Positions 27,541-36,070 of a stretch of DNA of 64,000 nucleotides are shown piece after piece (within the stretch, counting starts at the first letter, position 1; the number at the start of each line of letters is the position of its first letter). The notes below the pieces were generated by a model. That model saw only the letters and a list, made by a program, of their open reading frames with translations. It had not been told where the DNA came from and ran no database searches. This DNA is from Microbacterium sp. Root553 (GTDB lineage: Bacteria > Actinomycetota > Actinomycetes > Actinomycetales > Microbacteriaceae), in the NCBI RefSeq assembly GCF_001426995.1, contig NZ_LMFY01000001.1, positions 2,353,675-2,417,674 on the forward strand, read 5' to 3'. A program made the translations under genes and the position numbers.

Positions 27541-27945
27541 GGCGCGGCGTTCCGGGCGGCAGCGGGCCTCGGAGCCGACGCGGTCCTCGTGTCGCCGGGC
27601 GGCGCCGACCCGCTGTACCGGCGCAGCGTGCGGGTGAGCATGGGGACCGTGTTCCAAATGCCGTGGACGCGCATCGTCGAGTGGGATTCCGCGATAGCCG
27701 ATCTGCACGCCGCCGGATTCGACATCGCGGCGCTGGCGTTGCGTGAGGACGCGGTGACACTCGACGCTTACGTCGCAGACCGTCCCGAGCGCGTCGCTCT
27801 GGTCATGGGATCGGAGGGCGACGGACTCTCGCGGACCGTGATCGATGCGGCGGACACGATCGTCACCATCCCGATGGCCGGGGGAGTGGACTCGCTCAAC
27901 GTGGCGTCCGCAGCCGCGGTCGCTCTGTGGGCCGTGACGACCTGA
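27541..27945 (+). pseudogene. Severed 3' half of the host SpoU-type methyltransferase gene
   Basis: 134 codons beginning GAAFRAAAGLGADAVLVSP, then LYRRSVRVSMGTVFQMPWTR, VMGSEGDGLS and TIPMAGGVDSLNVASAAAVA. This is the SPOUT domain without its first strand and substrate-binding domain. It continues the host gene interrupted at 12731, and together the parts rebuild a protein of about 266 residues. A TTA-rich island sequence and an ATG at 27502 precede it in frame, so a short product could be made, but it would lack the N-terminal half. Host-type high GC supports its origin. Confidence 0.85.
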
Positions 27946-27962
27946 GCCGTCGACCCTGAGCG

Positions 27963-28790
27963 TCAGTCGGTGCCCGGCCGGAACATCGGCGAGGGGTCGG
28001 GCCGCTTGGCCACGATGTGGTCGCCCGACGACTGGTGGCGCAGCCGGCGCAGCACCCACGGAACGAGATGCTCACGCGCCCATCCCAGGTCTTCCGACCT
28101 GGCCTCGCGCCAGGTGCGAAGGGCCAGGGTCTCGGGCTGCAGCGACTCGAGGGAGTTCGGGACGTTGAGCGCACGCAGCACCATGCGCGCGACCTCGTGG
28201 TGGCCGAGCGCGTTGAAATGGAGACGATCGGGGTCGAAGAACCGCGCATCCTGCACGACCTTGAGCGCCCACTGGTCTGCGACGACGCAGTCGTACCGGT
28301 CGGCGATCGCGCGCACGTTCTCGTTGTAGATCGCGACCTTTCCGCGGAACGGACGGAGCACGGGGCTGAAGGCCGTGTCGACGCCGGTGAAGACGATCAC
28401 CGTCGCGCCGGTGGAGGTCAGACGCGCGACGGCGTCGTCGAGCTGCTGGGCGATCGCGTCGGGGTCCGTACCGGGTCGGATGACGTCGTTGCCGCCGGCG
28501 CAGATCGAGATGAGGTCGGGATGCAGCGCGATCGCCGGCTCGATCTGGTCGGCGACGATCTGCGCGATCAGCTTGCCGCGCACCGCGAGGTTCGCGTACG
28601 CGAAGTCGTCGACGTCGGTGGTCAGCACCTCGGCGACCCGGTCGGCCCACCCCCGATGCATCCCCGGCACGTCGGGGTACGGGTCGCCGATGCCCTCGGT
28701 GAACGAGTCGCCGACGGCGACGAAGCGACGCCACGGATGGGGCGAGGGGTTGTCGACATGCGAGGTGCTCATCGGCTCCTGGTCGGTCAT
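27963..28790 (-). CDS. SGNH/GDSL-family hydrolase
   Basis: About 275 residues. Block I is RFVAVGDSFTEGIGD (nucleophile Ser), block III is SICAGGNDVIRPG, and block V is FFDPDRLHFNALGHHEVAR with the D-x-x-H dyad. These are the SGNH esterase/lipase hallmarks; no signal peptide is visible, so it is probably cytoplasmic. ATG 28790 is chosen because AAGGAG lies upstream; ATGs at 28805 and 28772 are alternatives. The substrate is unknown. It is immediately beside the broken SpoU gene, on the backbone side. Confidence 0.85.
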   Translation of the reverse strand: MTDQEPMSTSHVDNPSPHPWRRFVAVGDSFTEGIGDPYPDVPGMHRGWADRVAEVLTTDVDDFAYANLAVRGKLIAQIVADQIEPAIALHPDLISICAGGNDVIRPGTDPDAIAQQLDDAVARLTSTGATVIVFTGVDTAFSPVLRPFRGKVAIYNENVRAIADRYDCVVADQWALKVVQDARFFDPDRLHFNALGHHEVARMVLRALNVPNSLESLQPETLALRTWREARSEDLGWAREHLVPWVLRRLRHQSSGDHIVAKRPDPSPMFRPGTD

Positions 28791-28936
28791 CCGGCTCTCC
28801 TTCATGGACGGGCGGCGACGGCGGTGGCCCTCGCGCAGTGACCGAGCCTACTCCGCTCACGCCCCGCTGATCCGGAGGCACGCGTCTCGGCGGCGCCGTC
28901 GCCGCAGTGTCGGCGGGAGCGATTATCGTTGACTCG

Positions 28937-30679
28937 ATGCTCTCTCCGTCCTTTCCCCAGCGTGCTCCGTGGGGTACCGCCAACAAGCTGCGCGCTTGGC
29001 AGCAGGAGGCCCTCGAGCAGTACTTCCACGACGACCAGCGGGACTTCCTCGTGGCGGCGACGCCCGGTGCAGGAAAGACGACCTTCGCGCTGACGCTCGC
29101 GGTCGAGCTCATGCGCATGGGCGAGGTCAACCGCATCATCGTGGTGGCACCCACCGAGCACCTGAAGACGCAATGGGCCGACGCGGCGGCTCGCGTCCAC
29201 ATCAGACTCGACCCGCGTTTCCGCAACAGCCACTGGGCTCCGGCCCGGCACTATCACGGCGCGGTCGTCACCTATGCGCAGGTGGCGGCGAAGCCCTCGG
29301 TGCATCGCCATCTCACCGAGGACGCCAAGACCCTCGTCGTCCTCGACGAGGTGCACCACGGCGGCGACGCTCTGAGCTGGGGCGATGCGATCCGCGACGC
29401 TTACGGACCCGCCACGCGGCGACTGCTCCTCTCGGGCACGCCGTTCCGCAGCGACACCGCCCCGATCCCGTTCGTCGAGTACCACCCCGACGAATCCGGT
29501 GCCCGGATCTCCCGCACCGACTACAACTACGGCTACGGCCGCGCCCTGGCCGACGGCGTCGTGCGACCGGTGCTGTTCCACATGTACGCGGGCAAGATGC
29601 GGTGGCGCACCAGCACCGGAGACGAGCTCGAGACCCATCTCGGGCAGGACAACACCAAGGACGTCACCTCCCAGGCCTGGCGGACCGCGCTCGACCCCGA
29701 AGGGGAGTGGATGCCGGCGGTGCTGTCGGCCGCGGATCGCCGCCTGACCGAGATCCGCCATCATGTGCCCGATGCGGGCGGGCTGGTGCTCGCCACCGAT
29801 CAGACGGTGGCTCGTGCGTACGCCAAGATCCTGCACAGCATCACCGGACAGCAGCCGACGATCGTGCTCTCCGACGACGCCACCGCATCCGAGCGGATCG
29901 AGAAGTTCAGCGCGGGGGACCAGCGCTGGATGGTCGCCGTGCGCATGGTGTCCGAGGGCGTCGACGTGCCTCGTCTCGCGGTCGGCGTCTATGCGACCTC
30001 GTCGTCGACGCCGCTGTTCTTCGCGCAGGCCATCGGCCGCTTCGTCCGCGCGCGGCGGCGCGGTGAGGCTGCCAGCGTCTTCCTGCCGCAGGTTCCCGTG
30101 CTCATGGGGCTCGCGAACGAGATGGACAAACAGCGCGATCACGCTCTCGACCGCCAGTCCGCGGATGACGATGGGCTCGACGACTCGCTGCTGGAGAGTG
30201 CGAATCGCGAGGAGGAGACCTCGGACGCGCTGACCCAGGAGTTCAGCTATCAGGCGCTCTCCTCCGTCGCGCACTTCGATCGCGTGGTCTTCGAGGGTCA
30301 GGAGTTCGGTCAGTTGGCAGAGCCCGGCACGCCCGAGGAGGAGGAGTTCATCGGATTCCCGGGACTGCTCGAACCGGAGCATGTGCACGAGCTGCTGATG
30401 CAGCGCCAGTCCCGCCAGTCCCGTCTGCGTGAGGCACGCGAGGCCTCGGCCGCCCCGACCGAGACCTCGACCCTTCCCGCGCCCCTGCACCGCACGCTCA
30501 AGGAGCAGCGGCAGCTGCTCAACAGCCTCGTCGGGCTGTACGCCCGGCAGAAGGGCGAGCCTCACGGCGCGGTCCATGCGGAGCTGCGCCGCATCTGCGG
30601 GGGACCCGCCGTGGCGCAGGCGACCGTGACGCAGCTCCAGTCGCGCATCGACGTGCTCCGCAAGCGCGTCCGTTCCTGA
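28937..30679 (+). CDS. DEAD/DEAH-box helicase, superfamily 2
   Basis: About 580 residues. Motif I is AATPGAGKTTFAL, motif II is VVLDEVHHGGD (DEVH), motif III is LLSGTPFRS, and motif VI is QAIGRFVRARRRG. The core is UvrB/SSL2-like, with an acidic and helical C-terminal region (about residues 400-580) lacking known domains. It is a frequent lone helicase in high-GC actinobacteria. ATG 28937 is preferred; a GTG at 28907 extends it by ten residues. Nucleic-acid substrate and role are not known. Confidence 0.82.
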   Translation: MLSPSFPQRAPWGTANKLRAWQQEALEQYFHDDQRDFLVAATPGAGKTTFALTLAVELMRMGEVNRIIVVAPTEHLKTQWADAAARVHIRLDPRFRNSHWAPARHYHGAVVTYAQVAAKPSVHRHLTEDAKTLVVLDEVHHGGDALSWGDAIRDAYGPATRRLLLSGTPFRSDTAPIPFVEYHPDESGARISRTDYNYGYGRALADGVVRPVLFHMYAGKMRWRTSTGDELETHLGQDNTKDVTSQAWRTALDPEGEWMPAVLSAADRRLTEIRHHVPDAGGLVLATDQTVARAYAKILHSITGQQPTIVLSDDATASERIEKFSAGDQRWMVAVRMVSEGVDVPRLAVGVYATSSSTPLFFAQAIGRFVRARRRGEAASVFLPQVPVLMGLANEMDKQRDHALDRQSADDDGLDDSLLESANREEETSDALTQEFSYQALSSVAHFDRVVFEGQEFGQLAEPGTPEEEEFIGFPGLLEPEHVHELLMQRQSRQSRLREAREASAAPTETSTLPAPLHRTLKEQRQLLNSLVGLYARQKGEPHGAVHAELRRICGGPAVAQATVTQLQSRIDVLRKRVRS

Positions 30680-30742
30680 GTCGGGCAGACGGGGCACGCC
30701 GCGGGGAAGGATCGCGTCGTGTTCGGATCCCCGAAATGCTGG

Positions 30743-30767
30743 CAATCCCGCTCACAGCGCGGGATTG
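30743..30767. terminator. Hairpin between helicase and VIT1-type transporter genes
   Basis: A perfect 9-bp stem, CAATCCCGC and GCGGGATTG, has a 7-base loop. No T-run follows, so it may be an incomplete terminator for the helicase gene or an operator for the downstream transporter gene, whose start is 67 bp away. Confidence 0.4.
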
Positions 30768-30833
30768 CGCGGTGCGCGCGGCTAGCGTGGAACGGGCGCC
30801 ACGACCGCGCGCCCGATGATCTCAGGAGCCCCC

Positions 30834-31931
30834 ATGACAGCACCCGCTGCCGCGGAACCGACCGCCGCCGACCGACGCCGTTGGGCGCGCTACCTCGTCG
30901 AGGAGCGCGCCGAGGGCCACGTGTATCGACGACTGGCCGCTCGCCGCACCGGAGAGGAGCAGCAGATCCTGCTCAGCCTCGCAGAGGCCGAGCGCCGGCA
31001 TGAGCAGCACTGGCTCGATCTGCTCGGTGACGAGCCGAGACGACTGCCGCGAGCGGGCGCGCGGTCGCAGCTTCTCGGCTGGATGGCCGGCCGCTTCGGG
31101 TCGATCTTCGTCCTCGCTCTCGCGCAGAGCGCGGAGGCGCGCTCGCCCTACGACGAGGAGCAGTACGCGACTCCGGCGATGCGCGCCGACGAGAAGGTCC
31201 ACTACGAGGTGGTTCGTGGGCTCGCCGCGCGGGGACGGCGTCGACTCTCCGGCTCGTTCCGCGCCGCGGTGTTCGGCGCGAACGACGGTCTCGTCAGCAA
31301 CCTCGCTCTCGTGCTCGGCATCGGCGCGACCGGGGTGAGCTCGAGTTTCGTGCTGTTCAGCGGCGTGGCGGGTCTCCTCGCCGGCGCGCTGTCGATGGGT
31401 GCCGGGGAGTTCGTCTCGGTGCGGTCGCAGCGCGAGCTTCTCGCGGCGACGGAGGCCAACGATGACGCCGCGGACTCCGCCGGCGACCTCGACATCGACG
31501 AGAACGAGCTCGCTCTCGTCTACCGCGCGAGGGGCATCGGTCAGGATGAGGCGCTCGCGCGGGCCCGCCGCATCGTCCAGGCCGCGCAGGAGGGGGTTCG
31601 TCGCACGGCCACCGGGCCGGTGCGGGTGCACCCTGGCGACGACACCGACATCGTCGGGAGCGACTGGACGGCCGCCATCTCGAGCTTCCTGCTGTTCTCC
31701 TCCGGCGCGATCATCCCGGTCCTGCCCTGGATCTTCGGGCTCCAGGGAGCGACTGCCGTGGTCGTCGCCCTCGTCCTCGTCGGCATCGCCCTGCTGTCGA
31801 CCGGCGCCATGGTCGGCATCCTGTCCGGGGGGCCGCCCCTGCGTAGGGCACTGCGCCAGCTGGCGATCGGATTCGGCGCCGCCGCGATCACGTATCTGCT
31901 CGGCCTGCTCTTCGGGGTGGGCGCGGTCTGA
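30834..31931 (+). CDS. VIT1/CCC1-family iron/manganese transporter with N-terminal ferritin-like domain
   Basis: 365 residues from ATG 30834 (AGGAG 5 bp upstream). The N-terminal about 140 residues are a rubrerythrin-like di-iron domain, with EERAEGHVYRRLA and EAERRHEQHWLDLL supplying Glu/His ligands. The C-terminal CCC1/VIT1 domain has FRAAVFGANDGLVSNLALVLG and LSMGAGEFVSVRSQRELL (the metal-binding helix motif), with about five membrane segments. The family exports or sequesters Fe2+ or Mn2+; the ferritin-like domain may sense or oxidise iron. A long hairpin follows the stop codon. Confidence 0.85.
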   Translation: MTAPAAAEPTAADRRRWARYLVEERAEGHVYRRLAARRTGEEQQILLSLAEAERRHEQHWLDLLGDEPRRLPRAGARSQLLGWMAGRFGSIFVLALAQSAEARSPYDEEQYATPAMRADEKVHYEVVRGLAARGRRRLSGSFRAAVFGANDGLVSNLALVLGIGATGVSSSFVLFSGVAGLLAGALSMGAGEFVSVRSQRELLAATEANDDAADSAGDLDIDENELALVYRARGIGQDEALARARRIVQAAQEGVRRTATGPVRVHPGDDTDIVGSDWTAAISSFLLFSSGAIIPVLPWIFGLQGATAVVVALVLVGIALLSTGAMVGILSGGPPLRRALRQLAIGFGAAAITYLLGLLFGVGAV

Positions 31932-31939
31932 GGGGCGGA

Positions 31940-31991
31940 TGCCGAGAGCGGTGACCGCGACCTCATCGGGTCGCGGTCACCGCTCTCGGCA
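31940..31991. terminator. Very long perfect hairpin after the VIT1-type gene
   Basis: 23-bp perfectly paired arms (31940-31962 and 31969-31991) enclose a 6-base loop, TCATCG. It starts 8 bp after the stop codon. No long T-run follows; in GC-rich actinobacteria such stems terminate transcription without one. It probably insulates the transporter gene from the convergent tRNA unit. Confidence 0.65.
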
Positions 31992-32035
31992 CAACCCTGA
32001 GACAGAGGACCCGGAGACAGAGGCCCCGGAAACAG

Positions 32036-32062
32036 AAGAAGGCCCCCTCTCGGGAGCCTTCT
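32036..32062 (-). terminator. Terminator of the tRNA-Leu gene
   Basis: On the minus strand, AGAAGGCTCCC pairs with GGGGGCCTTCT across GAGA with one mismatch, followed by TTCTG. It lies about 10 bp after the 3' end of the tRNA, as expected for its terminator. Confidence 0.6.
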
Positions 32063-32071
32063 TCATCACTG

Positions 32072-32154
32072 TGCGCGGAGGGGGACTTGAACCCCCACGC
32101 CCTTACGGGCACTACGACCTCAACGTAGCGCGTCTACCATTCCGCCACCCGCGC
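32072..32154 (-). tRNA. tRNA-Leu, anticodon GAG
   Basis: A full 83-base class II tRNA on the minus strand. The acceptor arm is GCGCGGG with TCCGCGC (one G-U pair) and discriminator A. The D arm starts TGGCGGAATGG. The anticodon stem is CTACG/CGTAG around loop TTGAGGT, giving anticodon GAG (reads CUC and CUU). A long variable arm (TGCCCGTAAGGGCG) and the T arm GGGGGTTCAAGTCCCCC follow. CCA is not encoded, which is usual in actinobacteria. There is no sign that the gene serves as an integration site here. Confidence 0.95.
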
Positions 32155-32266
32155 AGGTGTTGGATGTCCGTTGCCGAACGAAGATTTACATTAGCACGAG
32201 CTCGGAGGCTGTCAGAAACCGACGCCGACGCCCGGGCGCGCCACGCCGCTTCGATAGCCTGGGCTC

Positions 32267-33562
32267 ATGACCGATCCGTCCCTGCCCGAGGTCGTCCGCA
32301 TCGCGAGCGACCTGATCCGCTTCGACACCTCGAATTTCGGCGGCGGTACCGCGAACGGCGAGCGCGAGGCGGCCGAGTACGTCGGCGCCTACCTGCAGTC
32401 CCTGGGACTGGAGGTCGAGTACTACGAGCCGATCCCGCGGCGCACGAACGTGATGGCCCGCGTCGTCGGCCGCGACCGCAGCAGACCGGCCCTGGTGGTG
32501 CACGGGCATCTCGACGTCGTGCCGGCGATCGCGGAGGACTGGAGCGTCGACCCGTTCGCGGGCATCGTGAAGGACGGGATGCTGTGGGGCCGCGGCGCCG
32601 TGGACATGAAGAACATGAACGCCATGATCCTCACGGCCGTCGCCGACATCCTGCGTGCGGGCGAACAGCCGGAGCGCGACCTGGTGCTGGCCTTCTTCGC
32701 AGACGAGGAGAACGGCGGTGTCGAGGGCTCTGCGCTCGTCGTGCAGAACCGTCCGGACTGGTTCGCGGGCGCGACCGAGGCGATCAGCGAGGTCGGCGGA
32801 TACTCGATCACCGTGGACGACAGACGCGCCTACCTGCTGCAGGTGGGCGAGAAGGCGCTGATCTGGATCCGCCTGGTCGCGAAGGGCCGCGCCGGACACG
32901 GCAGCCGCCTGCATGACGACAATGCCATCACCCGGTTGTCCGAGGCGGTGGCGGCCATCGGCCGCACCCGGTGGCCGCTGAGGCTCACACCGACCACCGA
33001 GGCACTTCTCGCGGGGCTCAGCGATCTCACCGGTCGTTCGGTCGACGACCCCGACGCGCTGGCGGCAGCGGCCGGCCCCGCCGAGGCCTTCCTGCGTTCG
33101 TCCTTCCGCACCACGACCAACCCCACCGTCCTGTCGGCGGGGTACAAGCACAACGTCATCCCGGAGACCGCCGAGGCGCTGGTCGACGTGCGGGTGATCC
33201 CCGGCACGGAGGACGACGTCCTCGCCGAGCTGCAGCAGATCGTCGGCGAGGACATCGAGATCCAGACCGTCGTGCGCGACATCGGCATGGAGACGCCCTT
33301 CGCCGGCGATCTCGTCGAGGCGATGGTGGCAGCCCTCGGGCGCAGCGATCCCGGGGTGCCGGTGATCCCGTACCTGCTCGGTGCGGGCACCGACAACAAG
33401 GCTCTCGCGTCGCTCGACATCACCGGATACGGCTTCGCGCCCCTGCGACTGCCGGCAGACCTCGACTTCACGGGCATGTTCCACGGAGTCGACGAGCGCG
33501 TACCCGTAGAATCGCTTGTCTTCGGTCAGCGGGTGCTGGCCGATCTGCTGCGCACGTACTGA
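32267..33562 (+). CDS. M20-family metallopeptidase / amidohydrolase
   Basis: 431 residues with the M20 zinc-site motifs in order: [11 protein letters not shown] (metal His and Asp), [14 protein letters not shown] (bridging Asp), [12 protein letters not shown] (catalytic Glu followed by a metal Glu) and FHGVDERV (final metal His). The dimerisation domain lies between about residues 195 and 310. The family hydrolyses peptide or N-acyl amide bonds; specificity (dipeptidase, succinyl-diaminopimelate desuccinylase-like or other) cannot be told from the sequence. It precedes uppP by 44 bp on the same strand. Confidence 0.87.
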   Translation: MTDPSLPEVVRIASDLIRFDTSNFGGGTANGEREAAEYVGAYLQSLGLEVEYYEPIPRRTNVMARVVGRDRSRPALVVHGHLDVVPAIAEDWSVDPFAGIVKDGMLWGRGAVDMKNMNAMILTAVADILRAGEQPERDLVLAFFADEENGGVEGSALVVQNRPDWFAGATEAISEVGGYSITVDDRRAYLLQVGEKALIWIRLVAKGRAGHGSRLHDDNAITRLSEAVAAIGRTRWPLRLTPTTEALLAGLSDLTGRSVDDPDALAAAAGPAEAFLRSSFRTTTNPTVLSAGYKHNVIPETAEALVDVRVIPGTEDDVLAELQQIVGEDIEIQTVVRDIGMETPFAGDLVEAMVAALGRSDPGVPVIPYLLGAGTDNKALASLDITGYGFAPLRLPADLDFTGMFHGVDERVPVESLVFGQRVLADLLRTY

Positions 33563-33606
33563 GCGTCCGCTCGTCGCCCGCGCACCACGATTCAGAAAGC
33601 TCCTCC

Positions 33607-34431
33607 ATGCACCTGTTCGAAGCGCTCATCCTCGGCATCGTCCAGGGACTCACCGAGTTCCTGCCGATCTCCTCCAGCGCCCACCTGCGCATCCTCGGCA
33701 CCTTCCTGCCCTCGGGCGAGGACCCCGGCGCCGCCTTCACCGCGATCACTCAGATCGGCACCGAGGCGGCCGTCGTGGTCTTCTTCTGGCGAGACATCGT
33801 GCGGATCATCGCGCAGTGGTTCCGCTCTCTCACCGGGCGGGTGCCGCGCAGCGATCCCGATGCGCGGATGGGGTGGATGATCATCATCGGCAGCATCCCG
33901 ATCGTGCTTCTCGGCCTGCTCTTCCAGGATCAGATCGAGACGGTCTTCCGCTCGCTGTGGATCGTGGCGATCATGCTGATCGTCTTCGGAGTCCTGCTGG
34001 GGATCGCCGACCACGTCGGCGCCAAGCGCCGCACGCTCGACCAGCTGACCTACCCGCACGGCATCGCCTACGGGTTCGCCCAGGCGCTCGCGCTGATCCC
34101 GGGCGTCTCCCGCTCGGGCGGGACCATCACGATGGGGCTGTTCCTCGGCTACGAGCGCGCTGCGGCCGCCCGTTACGCATTCCTGCTCGCGATCCCCGCC
34201 GTCTTCGGCAGCGGCTTCTATCAGGTGTTCAAGAGCTGGGACGAGCCCTCGTTCTTCTCGTTCGGCGACACCCTCGCCGCGACCGGCATCGCCTTCGTCG
34301 TGGCCCTCGGGGTCATCGCGTTCTTCATGAACTACATCTCGAAGCGCAGCTTCCTGCCGTTCGTGATCTACCGCATCCTGCTGGGAACGGTGCTGCTGGT
34401 CCTGCTCGGCACGGGCGTCATCGCGGCGTGA
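33607..34431 (+). CDS. uppP: Undecaprenyl-diphosphatase (UppP/BacA)
   Basis: 274 residues, polytopic. The signature motifs are [17 protein letters not shown] near the N-terminus (catalytic glutamate and SSSAH) and [18 protein letters not shown] in the middle. It dephosphorylates undecaprenyl diphosphate at the membrane to recycle the lipid carrier for peptidoglycan synthesis, and gives low-level bacitracin tolerance in many bacteria. About seven or eight membrane segments are visible. The start is ATG 33607, with only a weak ribosome binding site (AGCTCC). Confidence 0.93.
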   Translation: MHLFEALILGIVQGLTEFLPISSSAHLRILGTFLPSGEDPGAAFTAITQIGTEAAVVVFFWRDIVRIIAQWFRSLTGRVPRSDPDARMGWMIIIGSIPIVLLGLLFQDQIETVFRSLWIVAIMLIVFGVLLGIADHVGAKRRTLDQLTYPHGIAYGFAQALALIPGVSRSGGTITMGLFLGYERAAAARYAFLLAIPAVFGSGFYQVFKSWDEPSFFSFGDTLAATGIAFVVALGVIAFFMNYISKRSFLPFVIYRILLGTVLLVLLGTGVIAA

Positions 34432-34446
34432 ACGCGCTCCCGGCGA

Positions 34447-35295
34447 TCAGCGCTTGTGATCGCCGGGACCGTCGCCGCGGCGCTTGAGGTACCGCTCGAA
34501 CGCCTGGGCGATCGCGTCACCGGAGGCATCGGGGGAGTCCCACGTGTCTCTGGTGCGCTCGAGCTGGCGGATGTACTCGGTCATGTCCTCGTCGTCGGCG
34601 GCGGCGGCGTCGATCGACGCCTCCCACGTCGCTGCCTCGGTGCGGAGGTGATCCCGCGGCACGTCGACCCCGGTCAGTTCCTCGAGGCGGTCGAGCAGCG
34701 CGAGAGTGACCTTCGGGGAGGGCGTGGCCGATGCCACGTAGTGCGGAACGCTCGCCCACAGGCTCGCCGTGGGGATGCCGGCGCTCTCGGCGAAGTGCTC
34801 GAACACGCTGAGGATGCCGACCGGGCCCTCGTACAACGAGCGCTCGAGACCGTGCGCCTCACGCACCTGCTCGTTCTGACTCGACGCGAAGATCGATATG
34901 GGCCGGGTGTGAGGCACGTCCGACAGCATGGCGCCCAGCGTGACGAATCCCGTGATGTCGTCGCGCAGGGCCACGTCGATGAACTCCGCGGCGAAGGACT
35001 GCCAGGTCCGCGCCGGCTCCACACCGGTGAGCACCCAGAACTCCGGACCGGGACCGGGATTGCGCGGACGCCAGAGTCCGGCCTCGGGCCAGGTGAGTCG
35101 GCGGTGTCCTTCGGCGTCCATCTTCGTCGACGGGCGCGTGTACTGGTAGTCGAAGTACAGCTCGGGGTCGATGGAGTGCACGAGGTCGTAGTCGGTGGAC
35201 TCGCGCAGAGTGGCGATCGCACCGCTGGCGGCTTCTCCGGCATCGTTCCACCCGTCGAAGGCGACGATGACGATGCGTGAACCGAGGACATCCAT
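34447..35295 (-). CDS. PAC2-family protein
   Basis: 282 residues from ATG 35295 (GAAGGGAG 6 bp upstream; an ATG 11 codons earlier lacks this). The PAC2 fold shows in IVIVAFDGWNDAGEAASGA near the start, DPELYFDYQYTRP, and GFVTLGAMLSDVPHTRP. PAC2 is named after the eukaryotic proteasome assembly chaperone 2, and actinobacteria carry these proteins near proteasome genes. In this window the core proteasome genes are not found, so its role here is open. It converges on uppP with a 15-bp gap. Confidence 0.82.
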   Translation of the reverse strand: MDVLGSRIVIVAFDGWNDAGEAASGAIATLRESTDYDLVHSIDPELYFDYQYTRPSTKMDAEGHRRLTWPEAGLWRPRNPGPGPEFWVLTGVEPARTWQSFAAEFIDVALRDDITGFVTLGAMLSDVPHTRPISIFASSQNEQVREAHGLERSLYEGPVGILSVFEHFAESAGIPTASLWASVPHYVASATPSPKVTLALLDRLEELTGVDVPRDHLRTEAATWEASIDAAAADDEDMTEYIRQLERTRDTWDSPDASGDAIAQAFERYLKRRGDGPGDHKR

Positions 35296-35386
35296 CGTGG
35301 GCTCCCTTCGCGAATCCGGATTCGTCATCCCTCCAGGCTAGTCCGAGCGCGCGGGGAGCGGGCGGAGCCGCGGGTAACATGGTTCG

Positions 35387-36070
35387 GTGAGCAGACAGCC
35401 CCGCGCGATCCTCTGGGACATGGACGGAACCCTCGTCGACACCGAACCGTACTGGATGGCGGCGGAGACCTCGCTGGTCGAGTCCTTCGGCGGCACCTGG
35501 AGCCATGAGGACGCGCTGCAGCTGGTCGGCAACGGGCTGATCGACAGCGCGATCATCCTGCAGAACGCGGGCGTCGACATGGATGCCGAGGCGATCGTGT
35601 CGCTCCTGACCGACAGAGTGCAGCACTCGCTGCGCACCCAGGGAGTGCCGTTCCGACCCGGCGCCCGCGAGCTGCTGAAGGACCTCAGATCCGCGGGAAT
35701 CCCTACCGGACTCGTCACGATGTCTCTGCGTCGCATGGCCCTCAGCGTCGTCGATCTGATCGAGTTCGATGCGTTCGACATCGTGGTCGCGGGCGACGAC
35801 GTCGACAATCCCAAGCCGCACCCCGAGCCCTACCTGCATGCCGCTGCGCTGCTCGACATCGACATCGCGGACGCGGTCGTCATCGAGGATTCGCCGACGG
35901 GACTGCGGGCGGGTATCGCCTCCGGCGCGGTCGCCCTCGGCGTGCCGCACATCGTCCCGCTCGAGGGCGTCGGCGCTCACGAGCTCTGGCCCACCCTCGA
36001 AGGCAGGGGTGCCGCAGACCTGGTCGACCTGTTCGACCGCAGATCCACGATGACGGGAGCCACCCGATGA
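35387..36070 (+). CDS. HAD-superfamily hydrolase, beta-phosphoglucomutase-like
   Basis: 227 residues from GTG 35387. Motif I is LWDMDGTLVDTEPYW (nucleophile Asp), motif II is GLVTMS, the lysine motif is NPKPHPEPYL, and motif IV is VVIEDSPTGLRAG. The cap is a helical C1 type after motif I. Such enzymes dephosphorylate phosphosugars or isomerise them; the substrate is unknown. The stop overlaps trmI by 4 bp. HAD genes are commonly found just upstream of trmI in actinobacteria. Confidence 0.85.
   Translation: MSRQPRAILWDMDGTLVDTEPYWMAAETSLVESFGGTWSHEDALQLVGNGLIDSAIILQNAGVDMDAEAIVSLLTDRVQHSLRTQGVPFRPGARELLKDLRSAGIPTGLVTMSLRRMALSVVDLIEFDAFDIVVAGDDVDNPKPHPEPYLHAAALLDIDIADAVVIEDSPTGLRAGIASGAVALGVPHIVPLEGVGAHELWPTLEGRGAADLVDLFDRRSTMTGATR

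Noticed and set aside
27502..27945. Independent short methyltransferase gene starting at ATG 27502
   Set aside because: The first 13 codons are island DNA, and the rest continues the host gene cut at 12731; it lacks the substrate-binding half.
28802..30745. 647-codon antisense frame over the helicase gene
   Set aside because: The plus-strand helicase has every SF2 motif; the antisense translation has none.
32072..32154. tRNA-Leu as an island attachment site
   Set aside because: Both sides are ordinary backbone genes and no duplicated tRNA 3' end was seen.
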